Below, in pieces: positions 1 to 5,648 of a DNA stretch of 7,584 bases. The stretch's first letter is position 1. Every line of letters starts with the position of its first letter. Origin of the DNA: Candidatus Omnitrophota bacterium (GTDB taxonomy: Bacteria; Omnitrophota; Gorgyraeia; 2-01-FULL-45-10); contig JAKLDX010000044.1 in NCBI GenBank assembly GCA_022703295.1, forward strand, positions 1 through 7,584, in the 5' to 3' direction. A program made the translations under genes and the position numbers. The notes under the pieces are model-generated. The model was not told the origin of the DNA, searched no databases, and worked only from the letters and a program-made list of their open reading frames with translations.

Positions 1-92
1 GAACCGGAATAATCGAATTCACACGCCTGGCCTATTACTATCGGGCCTGAGCCTATCATCAATATTTTATGTATATCCTTACGTTTTGGCAT
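1..92 (-). CDS. carB: Carbamoyl-phosphate synthase large subunit, N-terminal fragment (cut by window edge)
   Basis: Reading down from an ATG at 92-90, the first 30 codons give MPKRKDIHKILMIGSGPIVI followed by GQACEFDYSG. This is the highly conserved N-terminus of the large subunit CarB, where the GSGPIVIGQ stretch opens the first pre-ATP-grasp domain. CarB makes carbamoyl phosphate from bicarbonate, two ATP and ammonia, normally supplied by CarA through an internal tunnel, for pyrimidine and arginine synthesis in the cytoplasm. The start lies inside the end of carA, with a 14-nt overlap in another frame, so the two are translationally coupled as one operon. The rest lies outside the window, so integrity beyond residue 30 cannot be judged. 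The N-terminus looks normal, in contrast to the altered CarA next to it. Confidence 0.93.
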   Translation of the reverse strand, partial: MPKRKDIHKILMIGSGPIVIGQACEFDYSG

Positions 93-1209
93 GTGCTACC
101 TCTGTATATTTTAGTGTCTCGTTTTTACGGCTGATATGTTTACCCGGACAGGCCATATTCAAAAATCTTATGAACAGGGCGTTGACTTCATTTAATCCGG
201 GGCTTGCGGGATAATATTGTGCTGATATGAAACGCAGCTGCCTGCTCTCCATCTCTTCTATGGAATCGTCGTTTAGATTACGCAATGTTACGGTGACATT
301 CTTTTTATTTTTAATGGAATCACTGTTTATTACAAACGAATGATTCTGCACGGTTATCTCGCCCTTGAACGAATTCGGGTTTTTAACGGGGTAGTTAACG
401 CCCCTATGGCCCAGTTTCATCTTTTCGATAGCACAGCCCAGGGCCATGCCGATGATCTCGTGTCCGGCGGAGATACCGAGCATCGGTATTTTTCCCAGGA
501 TCGCTTTTACTGTTTCAGCTATTTTAGGCGCAGCTTCGTCGTTTTCCGGCCCGCTTGATATTATAAGGCCGTCCGGCTTCACTGATATGATATCGCCCGC
601 AGGCGTATCGTACGGCAAAAGCACTATGTCGCACCCAAGCGCCTTGAGTTGCTTCAGGAAGCTGTTGGGTATGCCGAGGTCCAGTACAGCTACTTTCGGT
701 CCTTTTGCCCCGCCCGGCATTTCCGTTATTTTTTTTACGGAGGTGTCTTTTATAAAACTGTTCTTATTGTGCGCGGTGATTTTTGCCATGAGCTCTTTGG
801 CGGATTCTTTACCCGTAGATATGATGCCGCGCATCTCCCCTTTTTCCCTGATCGTGACGGCGATCGTCCTGGTATCGGCATCGGCGATACAACCGACCCC
901 CTCTTTTATAAGAAAATCCTTGAACGATCCTTCTGCCTGCCAATTAGAGTAGATCCTGGACGGCTCTTTTATCACCAGGCCGGACAACCAGCACTTTCTC
1001 GATTCGTCGAATTTGCGGGCCACGCCGTAGTTACCTATTAAAGGATATGTCAGCACCATTATCTTGCCGGCATTCGAGGGGTCTGTCATTATCTCCTGGT
1101 ACCCGACAACAGCCGTGTTTATGACGACCTCTCCTATGCCTTCCTTGATGTCGCCAACGCCAACGCCTTCGAAAACGCTCCCGTCTTCCAGTATTAAGTT
1201 AGCTTTCAT
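79..1209 (-). CDS. carA: Carbamoyl-phosphate synthase small subunit with degenerate glutaminase site
   Basis: At 376 aa this has the usual CarA length. The N-terminal CPSase_sm domain (about 1-130) is well conserved: LILEDGSVFEG, GEVVINTAVVGYQEIMTDPS, LTYPLIGNYG, and IADADTRTIAVTIREKG. The C-terminal class I glutamine amidotransferase domain (about 170-355) is recognisable but its active site is lost. The nucleophile elbow GICLGHQ of active enzymes reads GISAGHE (245-251), so Cys is Ser247 (codon TCC, 471-469). The oxyanion/substrate loop SNGPGDP reads SSGPEND (218-224). The QxHPEASPG motif reads QYYPASPG (331-338), with His replaced by Tyr333 and the Glu codon absent. QNHSF (288-292) keeps the Asn-His pair. 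By family knowledge it should not hydrolyse glutamine. It probably remains a structural or allosteric partner of CarB using free ammonia, as in animal CPS I, where the same Cys is also Ser. GGAG lies 5 nt before the ATG. The start overlaps nothing; the end overlaps carB. Whether another, active CarA exists elsewhere in the genome cannot be seen. Confidence 0.92.
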   Translation of the reverse strand: MKANLILEDGSVFEGVGVGDIKEGIGEVVINTAVVGYQEIMTDPSNAGKIMVLTYPLIGNYGVARKFDESRKCWLSGLVIKEPSRIYSNWQAEGSFKDFLIKEGVGCIADADTRTIAVTIREKGEMRGIISTGKESAKELMAKITAHNKNSFIKDTSVKKITEMPGGAKGPKVAVLDLGIPNSFLKQLKALGCDIVLLPYDTPAGDIISVKPDGLIISSGPENDEAAPKIAETVKAILGKIPMLGISAGHEIIGMALGCAIEKMKLGHRGVNYPVKNPNSFKGEITVQNHSFVINSDSIKNKKNVTVTLRNLNDDSIEEMESRQLRFISAQYYPASPGLNEVNALFIRFLNMACPGKHISRKNETLKYTEVAHAKT

Positions 1210-1235
1210 ATGTTCTCCGCTTGCTTGATAGGAAC

Positions 1236-1271
1236 AAAAAAGGCCAGGCAGAGACGATAGTCCCCCTGGCC
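1236..1271 (-). terminator. Intrinsic terminator in the carA leader (candidate attenuator)
   Basis: In the minus-strand RNA the arms GGCCAGG (1271-1265) and CCTGGCC (1248-1242) pair perfectly over 7 bp. An inner stem GGGAC/GTCTC with one G-U pair closes on the loop TATC, and a TG bulge sits on the 3' side, giving about 12 bp in all. Six U residues (1241-1236) follow directly. It lies between the promoter at 1441-1413 and carA, 26 nt before the carA ATG, so any transcript reaching carA from inside the window must read through it. That position is typical of an attenuator. It could also simply end transcripts from the DUF1846 gene, with carA expressed by readthrough. Confidence 0.85.
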
Positions 1272-1285
1272 ATGCTTTTCAGCAT
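1272..1285 (-). promoter_or_regulatory. Small GAAA-tetraloop hairpin stacked on the carA leader terminator
   Basis: The minus strand reads ATGCT GAAA AGCAT: a perfect 5-bp stem capped by a GNRA-type GAAA loop. It ends at the base immediately before the terminator's 5' arm begins, so the two helices could stack coaxially. It may be an RNA polymerase pause hairpin or a protein-binding element ahead of the terminator. No function can be read from the sequence alone. Confidence 0.45.
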
Positions 1286-1296
1286 TTTTAAAGATA

Positions 1297-1368
1297 TTAC
1301 TTCCCTTGAGTTGTGAGCTCCCCTTTGTTGTACCCATTGTTAATTTCCATAATCATATGATCATTCAT
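1297..1368 (-). CDS. Candidate 23-aa leader peptide upstream of carA
   Basis: An ATG at 1368-1366 opens 23 codons ending in TAA at 1299-1297. The peptide begins MNDHMIMEINNGYN and ends KGELTTQGK. An excellent Shine-Dalgarno AAGGAG (1385-1380) lies upstream, though with a rather long 11-nt spacing. The ORF begins about 38 nt after the predicted transcription start and stops 26 nt before the terminator stem. It has four Asn and no Arg codons, so classical arginine-codon attenuation is unlikely. It could be a regulatory leader ORF whose translation influences the downstream terminator, or an independent small protein. I know of no homologue. An SD next to a short ORF can arise by chance, so this is a moderate call. 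Confidence 0.45.
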   Translation of the reverse strand: MNDHMIMEINNGYNKGELTTQGK

Positions 1369-1375
1369 TTTAATC

Positions 1376-1393
1376 CACACTCCTTGGAATGTG
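1376..1393 (-). promoter_or_regulatory. Hairpin masking the leader-ORF Shine-Dalgarno
   Basis: In the minus-strand RNA, CACATTC (1393-1387) pairs with GAGTGTG (1382-1376) around the loop CAAG (1386-1383), giving 7 bp with one U-G pair. The SD AAGGAG (1385-1380) falls partly in the loop and partly in the 3' arm, so the hairpin would limit ribosome access to the 23-codon leader ORF. It begins about 13 nt after the predicted transcript start. It could be a translational switch or a 5' stabilising element. Confidence 0.5.
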
Positions 1394-1412
1394 AGTTTTC
1401 TTCAGTAAGGGG

Positions 1413-1441
1413 ATTTTAGCATACCCTTTTTTCAATGTCAA
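1413..1441 (-). promoter_or_regulatory. Sigma70-type promoter for the carA leader and carAB
   Basis: The minus strand carries a consensus -35 TTGACA (1441-1436), a 17-nt spacer, and -10 TAAAAT (1418-1413) preceded by TGC, an extended -10. The predicted start is an A near 1406, giving an untranslated leader of just under 200 nt before carA. The -35 box begins 11 nt after the DUF1846 stop codon, so carAB has its own promoter rather than depending on that gene. Confidence 0.88.
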
Positions 1442-1452
1442 GAGTGATTTGC

Positions 1453-2997
1453 CTAGGTTACAAAAAGGTTGCGGGAGGAGAATTTGCCGTCCGTGGTTAT
1501 GTTTACGCCGAGCATCTTCAGGCCCACCTCATCGCCGGGCGTAGGTATGTGCGTCATGTGTATTTCACAGCCCCTCAGGTCGACCAATTTTTTCATAGCG
1601 ATCTCCGCTGTGTGATTTGTGGTCGCGCTTATGGAAAGGGCTATCAGGGTTTCCTCGAGATCGAGGCTTTCCGGCTCTGAGTTCAGTATGCCTTCTTTAA
1701 GTTTCGATATCTGGCTTATTATATGCGGCGAAAGGAGCAATATCTCGTCAGGTATGTTCGCGAGTACCTTTACGGCATTTAAGGTAAGGCTCGAAGCGGC
1801 ATGCATGAGCGAGGAATTTTTTCCGGTTATTATGCGGCCGTCTTTAAGCTGCATGGCCGCGCCGCAATATATGCCTGCGAATCCCTTGCCGTTTTTCTCG
1901 GCTTCCTCAGCGGTTTTTCTGGCAGCATCCACAACAATACGATCGGTGACTTTTACACCCATACCTTCCATCAGCAGCTCAACCCTGTCCACGGTCTCCT
2001 TTTTTTCTATGCCTAGGAGGTATTCGGCGTTATACCGGAAATAGCGCCTTATCAATTCCTGTTTTGCCGCCCACTGGACTGCGGCGTCATCTATTATCCC
2101 GAACCCGGCGCGGTTCACGCCCATATCCGTAGGCGAATTGTACACTGGAAGATTCGCGTTCTTGTCCAGTATTTTGGTCAATATGAGCTTGAGTATAGGA
2201 AAGCTTTCGACGTCGCGGTTGTAATTTATCGCGGTTTCCTTGTACTTGGCGAGGTGGAACGGGTCTACCAGGTTAAAATCCTGTATGTCGGCCGTCGCTG
2301 CCTCATACGCAACGTTCACGGGGTGTTTCAGCGGCAGGTTCCATATCGGAAATGTCTCAAACTTTGCGTAGCCTGCGTTTATCCCTCGTTTATGTTCGTG
2401 ATATAGCTGGGACAGGCAGGTAGAGAGCTTTCCGCTATTAGGGCCTGGAGCGGTAACGACTACTATGGGCTTTTTTGTTTCGACATAATCATTTTTGCCA
2501 AGGCCGGAATCACTTACCACAAAATCTATGTCAGCGGGATATCTCTCGATTGGGTAATGGAGATATACCTTCACACCTCGTCGCTCAAGTTTATTTTTGA
2601 ATACGACAGCGGAGGGCTGGTTGGCAAAACGCGTAATGACTACTGCGAGTATGTCCAGGCCCCATTTTCTCAGGTCGTCGATGAGCTTGAAGGTGGCGGC
2701 GTCGTAGGTTATCCCGAAATCGCCGCGGACTCTTCCCTTCTCTATGTCGCCGGCGTAGATGCTGAGCACGATGTCGAGCTTGTCCTTCAGCGACTGGAGC
2801 AGCCTTATCTTGACGTTAGGATCGTATCCGGGCAGGACCCTTGCGGCGTGATAATCGTAACAAAGCTTGCCTCCGAACTCGAGGTAAAGTTTGTTATCGA
2901 ATTTTTTGACACGTTCAACTATGGCGGAAGTTTGTTCTTTTAAATATTTATCGTTATCAAATCCGGTTTTTACTGAAGCAGTGCTTTGCTTAATCAT
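1453..2997 (-). CDS. DUF1846 family protein
   Basis: The 514-aa product matches the conserved DUF1846 family (Pfam PF08903), usually about 490-510 aa, found scattered across Firmicutes and other bacteria. Recognisable pieces are the N-terminal TGFDNDKYLKEQ and LYLEFGGKLCYDYHAARVLPGYD, then RGDFGITYDAATFKLIDDLR, and a glycine-rich, P-loop-like VVVTAPGPNSGKLSTCLSQ (about 179-197). Further on are the central SPTDMGVNRAGF (288-299), TGKNSSLMHAASS (391-403), and the C-terminal THIPTPGDE. The family has known crystal structures but no settled reaction. The GPNSGK element suggests nucleotide or phosphate binding, which is inference. The protein is cytosolic, with no signal peptide. No ATG, GTG or TTG closer to the conserved block offers a better start, and no SD precedes the ATG, which fits the promoter directly upstream. 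It looks monocistronic, with no terminator before the carA promoter. Confidence 0.9.
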   Translation of the reverse strand: MIKQSTASVKTGFDNDKYLKEQTSAIVERVKKFDNKLYLEFGGKLCYDYHAARVLPGYDPNVKIRLLQSLKDKLDIVLSIYAGDIEKGRVRGDFGITYDAATFKLIDDLRKWGLDILAVVITRFANQPSAVVFKNKLERRGVKVYLHYPIERYPADIDFVVSDSGLGKNDYVETKKPIVVVTAPGPNSGKLSTCLSQLYHEHKRGINAGYAKFETFPIWNLPLKHPVNVAYEAATADIQDFNLVDPFHLAKYKETAINYNRDVESFPILKLILTKILDKNANLPVYNSPTDMGVNRAGFGIIDDAAVQWAAKQELIRRYFRYNAEYLLGIEKKETVDRVELLMEGMGVKVTDRIVVDAARKTAEEAEKNGKGFAGIYCGAAMQLKDGRIITGKNSSLMHAASSLTLNAVKVLANIPDEILLLSPHIISQISKLKEGILNSEPESLDLEETLIALSISATTNHTAEIAMKKLVDLRGCEIHMTHIPTPGDEVGLKMLGVNITTDGKFSSRNLFVT

Positions 2998-3005
2998 TGT
3001 GCAGA

Positions 3006-3034
3006 ATTATACTATTTATAACGCAGTGTGTAAA
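3006..3034 (-). promoter_or_regulatory. Sigma70-type promoter for DUF1846, predicting a leaderless mRNA
   Basis: The minus strand shows -35 TTTACA (3034-3029), a 17-nt spacer and a perfect -10 TATAAT (3011-3006). Only TCTGCACA separates the -10 box from the ATG at 2997, so a start about 7 nt downstream falls 1-3 nt before, or at, the initiation codon. No SD is present. The promoter lies within the 62-nt gap after the last secreted-protein gene, so the two units are separately transcribed. Confidence 0.83.
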
Positions 3035-3059
3035 GTAGTTTTTTATTTAGAAGTATATG

Positions 3060-3605
3060 TCATTGACTCACAACTTCTGCTTCCGCAAAATAGCATAGGC
3101 ACCACCTGTCGCCCGTTATTGCGTCATAAGTGTTTGTGAATTCGCCGGCCCAGAATTCAGGTTTAAAAACAAGCGTACTGTCGGATGTGGCTCTGTATAT
3201 CGCTTTCATTGTGAAATTAGCCCATACCACATCCGCATTGGGAGGGTACCAGCTCATTACGATTGGCTGGGAATATACGGATACGGCACTGCCGCCAGCT
3301 AATACTATGGCGCCGTGCATGTAAGCGTGAGCGCCGAAAGCAATAGTCACTTCGACAAAATCTCCGTTTTTGACAGGTATGCTGACGCTGAAATTGCTTG
3401 ATGGTTGACCGGTAGGCCAGGGATGCACCACCGGATAATCCCAGCCCTGGTTTTTGTTGTTGTAATAAATGGTTCTTTCTGTCGTCGCTGCGGGCATCAC
3501 TTTGGTCATAATAATTTTTTCAGCATAAGATAATTCTGAAAAAGATGTTATGGCCATTACGGCGGCCAGGAAGGCGATTTTAAGAAATTTTGAGATGTGG
3601 CTCAT
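3060..3605 (-). CDS. Secreted protein A, last of three tandem paralogues after the pilin genes
   Basis: This 181-aa protein has a Sec signal peptide: positively charged start, hydrophobic stretch IAFLAAVMAITSF, and likely cleavage after SYA (residue 28). There is no lipobox. The mature part is rich in aromatic residues, Thr and Val, as in beta-sandwich proteins. It shares with its two upstream neighbours the core SSNFSVSIPVKNGDFVEVT (69-87), a segment IYRATSDSTLVFKPEFW (136-152), and a closing AEAEVV. It has two Cys close together (WCLC, 168-171) that could form a disulfide or bind metal. No family is recognised. A weak AAGG lies 11 nt before the ATG. The gene starts 16 nt after paralogue B and ends the operon; no hairpin terminator is visible in the 62 nt before the next gene. 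A role as surface or pilus-associated protein is inferred from context only. Confidence 0.82.
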   Translation of the reverse strand: MSHISKFLKIAFLAAVMAITSFSELSYAEKIIMTKVMPAATTERTIYYNNKNQGWDYPVVHPWPTGQPSSNFSVSIPVKNGDFVEVTIAFGAHAYMHGAIVLAGGSAVSVYSQPIVMSWYPPNADVVWANFTMKAIYRATSDSTLVFKPEFWAGEFTNTYDAITGDRWCLCYFAEAEVVSQ

Positions 3606-3621
3606 TGTTTTATATGCCTTT

Positions 3622-4203
3622 TTAATATGATGTGCCGGAGTTGATCGTGGAGCCTTTTATTACCTCTGCTATAGCAACTCTGCCGCTTAGCCGCACCGGG
3701 TAATCCAGGCCATTTTTATTAAGGTCTGCCTGGATAAATTCCTGGTAGAAGACTAGCGTGCCATCGGCGGGTGCCTGGTAGAATGCTCTCTGAGAATACG
3801 GCCGGTAGACCATATGATGTGCAGACCACCCGAACGCGCCCCCCTGATAAGGACTGATATATCGGAAGCCGCCGCCGGCGCCGGATACCAATATTTGCCC
3901 CATATATGTATTGCCGAAAACACTTCCCGAAAATGTTATGCTGACGACATCATTCTTCTTAACAGGAATGGATACTTTGAAATTGCTCGAAGGGGTATAG
4001 TTTGAGGTAGGGTGCGGTATTATGACTTCTTCATTAGGGGCCGAATTCCAATATATATTTCTACCGCCCGTGGTAATGCTTTGGCCTGATGAGGTTATAG
4101 CCAGCAATACGGTATTGCCCTCGGGAAATGCGGCTGGTACCGGTGATATCATTATAAAAAACAAGATGAGCAAAATTTTAAGATAATTAGATTGTGTGTT
4201 CAT
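3622..4203 (-). CDS. Secreted protein B, middle of three tandem paralogues
   Basis: This 193-aa protein has an N-terminal signal peptide (hydrophobic ILLILFFIMISPVP, likely cleavage near VPA at residues 22-24). The mature part is Gly-, Ser- and Tyr-rich and contains no cysteine, unlike paralogues A and C. The shared core is SSNFKVSIPVKKNDVVSIT (72-90), followed by FSGSVFG as in C. A second block, FYQAPADGTLVFYQEF (141-156), is followed by AIAEVI (177-182). These blocks align in the same order and spacing in all three proteins, which argues for duplication followed by strong divergence. The C-terminus ends in Tyr. No family is recognised. The ATG follows an A-rich 17-nt spacer after paralogue C with no clear SD, so expression probably relies on coupling within the operon. 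Confidence 0.82.
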   Translation of the reverse strand: MNTQSNYLKILLILFFIMISPVPAAFPEGNTVLLAITSSGQSITTGGRNIYWNSAPNEEVIIPHPTSNYTPSSNFKVSIPVKKNDVVSITFSGSVFGNTYMGQILVSGAGGGFRYISPYQGGAFGWSAHHMVYRPYSQRAFYQAPADGTLVFYQEFIQADLNKNGLDYPVRLSGRVAIAEVIKGSTINSGTSY

Positions 4204-4220
4204 TCTTTTTTTTGCAATTT

Positions 4221-4826
4221 TTAACCCGATTTAGTCGCGCTTTCAACCACTTCCGCGCAGGTTGACCAATTTGTCAATGTTATATCCGTATGAAAAGGAT
4301 AATCTGATAGCCAGAACTGATGCGTGAAGGTGAGAACGCCGGTTGCCGTGGCTTTGAAAATTCCTTTCACGGTATATTCTTTCCATACATTCGGGAAATT
4401 ATTTTGAGCTGTAGTGATCTCTTGGTTTAATATCTGATCAGCGGAGCCGCTTAATAATTTAATGGTTGCTACAGCGCTGCCAAATACATTGCCTGCGCAG
4501 GTTACTTCCACTATATCTCCTGCCTGAACAGGTATCGAAACAGCTCCCGGATAACTTGAGCCTGATCTGGGTATCCATCTCCCCGATTCCGGCGTGCCCT
4601 TGTATAATATGGCGGGATAGGCTACATTCAGCGTGACATTGCCGGATGTATTGCAGTATGGCCTTCTGACAGGCGCTGCGGCAGAGGCGGGAATTATGCA
4701 TGTAAGTCTGATTTCTTCGGCCTTTGCATTATCCGTTAATGAGGCAGTGATTAAAGAAAAAAATAATATTAGCCATGTCTTGGCGCTTGCAATTTTCATT
4801 TTAGAGCAAAAAGTTTTTCTGATCAA
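4221..4826 (-). CDS. Secreted protein C, first of three tandem paralogues, coupled to the pilin gene
   Basis: This is the largest of the three, 201 aa from a TTG start at 4826 that overlaps the pilin stop as TTGA, with a weak GGAAG 6 nt upstream. An in-frame ATG at 4799 (residue 10) would give a more ordinary signal peptide, MKIASAKTWLILFFSLITAS with cleavage after NAKA, but has no SD. The start is therefore uncertain; cleavage falls after residue 36 of the long form either way. The mature part carries the shared blocks: AVSIPVQAGDIVEVTCAGNV (95-114), IFKATATGVLTFTHQFW (156-172) and CAEVVE (190-195). Four Cys (43, 58, 110, 190) are left after cleavage, enough for two disulfides. No family is recognised. 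The overlap with a pilin-like gene is the strongest sign that these proteins belong to the pilus locus. Confidence 0.8.
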   Translation of the reverse strand: MIRKTFCSKMKIASAKTWLILFFSLITASLTDNAKAEEIRLTCIIPASAAAPVRRPYCNTSGNVTLNVAYPAILYKGTPESGRWIPRSGSSYPGAVSIPVQAGDIVEVTCAGNVFGSAVATIKLLSGSADQILNQEITTAQNNFPNVWKEYTVKGIFKATATGVLTFTHQFWLSDYPFHTDITLTNWSTCAEVVESATKSG

Positions 4827-5269
4827 TAACCGCTTCCGGCAACTGTCCCATCCTGATTGATGGTTATCGTTATTCCGCTAACCTTGGCCTTGCTCCCCTT
4901 TGCTTCTATGACAAATGCGTTTTGGCTGATGCTTTTTACCGTGTAATCCTGGGCTACGAAATAGGATCTCGTAAGATTTTGGTCGTTGAAAGGAGGGATC
5001 TTATCGGATACGGGGCCGGCGTTGATCTGTACTAGCGCGCCGGATGCGTCCGTATATTTACTGTAATAGCCGGTCTGGGTCTTATTCAACCGCAGCTGGG
5101 AGTGTATAGAGCCCAATGTCGATATGGCTTCGTCGGCATAAACCTTGCGCAGCTGGCTCGACATTATCGGAAAAGAAAGAGATGCGATCGCTCCGACTAT
5201 AATTACCACCAACATCAGCTCCATCAGAGTGAAGCCAGCTTTTTTATTCAGGGACAGATTGGGTGGCAT
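4823..5269 (-). CDS. Type IV pilin-like protein (major-pilin / GspG-like)
   Basis: From the ATG at 5269 the product is 148 aa with a class III prepilin leader: MPPNLSLNKKAG, then the processed N-terminus FTLMELMLVVIIVGAIAS. It has Gly at -1, Phe at +1 and Glu at +5, as needed for the prepilin peptidase and for assembly. The hydrophobic helix continues amphipathically (SSQLRKVYADEAISTLGSIH), followed by a small Gly/Thr-rich C-terminal domain without cysteines that ends in GSGY. An upstream in-frame ATG at 5317 would add 16 residues and overlap the preceding gene by 41 nt. I prefer 5269 because it gives a normal leader, lies 7 nt after the previous stop, and has AAAGGA just ahead. It is either a pilus subunit or a pseudopilin; the assembly ATPase and platform genes are not in the window. 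Confidence 0.88.
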   Translation of the reverse strand: MPPNLSLNKKAGFTLMELMLVVIIVGAIASLSFPIMSSQLRKVYADEAISTLGSIHSQLRLNKTQTGYYSKYTDASGALVQINAGPVSDKIPPFNDQNLTRSYFVAQDYTVKSISQNAFVIEAKGSKAKVSGITITINQDGTVAGSGY

Positions 5270-5276
5270 ATCCTTT

Positions 5277-5648
5277 TTAGTAGTTGTATGTAGCTTCGGT
5301 AGTGTATTTCCCCGCATCAGCGCCGCTCGTTATCTCGGTTATCGTTATGCTGAGTTTACCGGAGGTCGTTGATAGGTCCTTAAACAGGTCGCCGCCGAGT
5401 TCTTTTCCCGTAACTTGATATTTATGACCTTGGAATACCAGGCTTGTCGGGTCTTTAAGTAATATGGATGCATATCTTAATCCTGCGAGAGAAAGATAAT
5501 AACCCTTTGTGCGCTCAACTTCTTCAAAGCCTACTTCCCGGAATAAGTTCTGTATATACGCCTGAAGGCCTACATTCGAGGTCAGGAAGATTGTGAGGAT
5601 CAGAATTACTATTATAAGAGAATATCCTTTTTGCGACTTCGAATCCAT
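5277..5648 (-). CDS. Minor pilin-like protein (PilX/GspK-type, lacking Glu+5)
   Basis: This 123-aa protein has a short prepilin leader MDSKSQKG, then YSLIIVILILTIFLTSNVGL. The cleavage Gly is present, but position +5 is Ile instead of Glu. That is characteristic of tip-located minor pilins such as GspK and many PilX proteins. The following helix ERTKGYYLSLAGLRYASILL resembles the PilX pattern of an A/S-rich GL..A segment. The C-terminal domain is only about 70 aa, far smaller than GspK (about 300 aa), so it is closer to PilX. It ends in TYNY. The ATG overlaps the upstream stop as TAATG, and AGGAG lies 7 nt ahead, which settles the start. By analogy it would sit in the priming complex at the pilus tip with the PilV/PilW-like partners. 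Confidence 0.82.
   Translation of the reverse strand: MDSKSQKGYSLIIVILILTIFLTSNVGLQAYIQNLFREVGFEEVERTKGYYLSLAGLRYASILLKDPTSLVFQGHKYQVTGKELGGDLFKDLSTTSGKLSITITEITSGADAGKYTTEATYNY

Noticed and set aside
446..952. Long plus-strand open frame (168 codons) opposite carA
   Set aside because: It lies entirely within the well-supported carA gene on the other strand, has no SD or promoter, and its translation shows no domain; it is a shadow of carA codon bias. The other plus-strand frames in the window were rejected for the same reason.
79..1209. CarA active-site changes as sequencing or assembly errors
   Set aside because: At least three separate sites are changed, by multi-base substitution or an exact codon loss, with the frame intact. 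Random error would be unlikely to hit only the catalytic motifs.
1210..1452. PyrR-type pyrimidine attenuator or a known riboswitch
   Set aside because: I could not find the conserved PyrR binding-loop sequence (AGUCCAGAGAGGC-like) or a recognisable riboswitch core; only an ordinary terminator and two small hairpins are present.
2998..3059. Intrinsic terminator at the end of the pilin operon
   Set aside because: The 62-nt gap contains A-rich sequence and the DUF1846 promoter but no stem-loop with a U-tract.
3060..4826. The secreted trio as PilY1 or pilin homologues
   Set aside because: They have Sec signal peptides rather than prepilin leaders, are about 150-170 aa mature, and show no PilY1 beta-propeller length or calcium-binding motif.
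5267..5317. Upstream ATG at 5317 as start of the major-pilin-like gene
   Set aside because: It would give an unusually long leader and a 41-nt overlap with the preceding gene. The ATG at 5269 gives a normal prepilin leader and an adjacent purine-rich SD.
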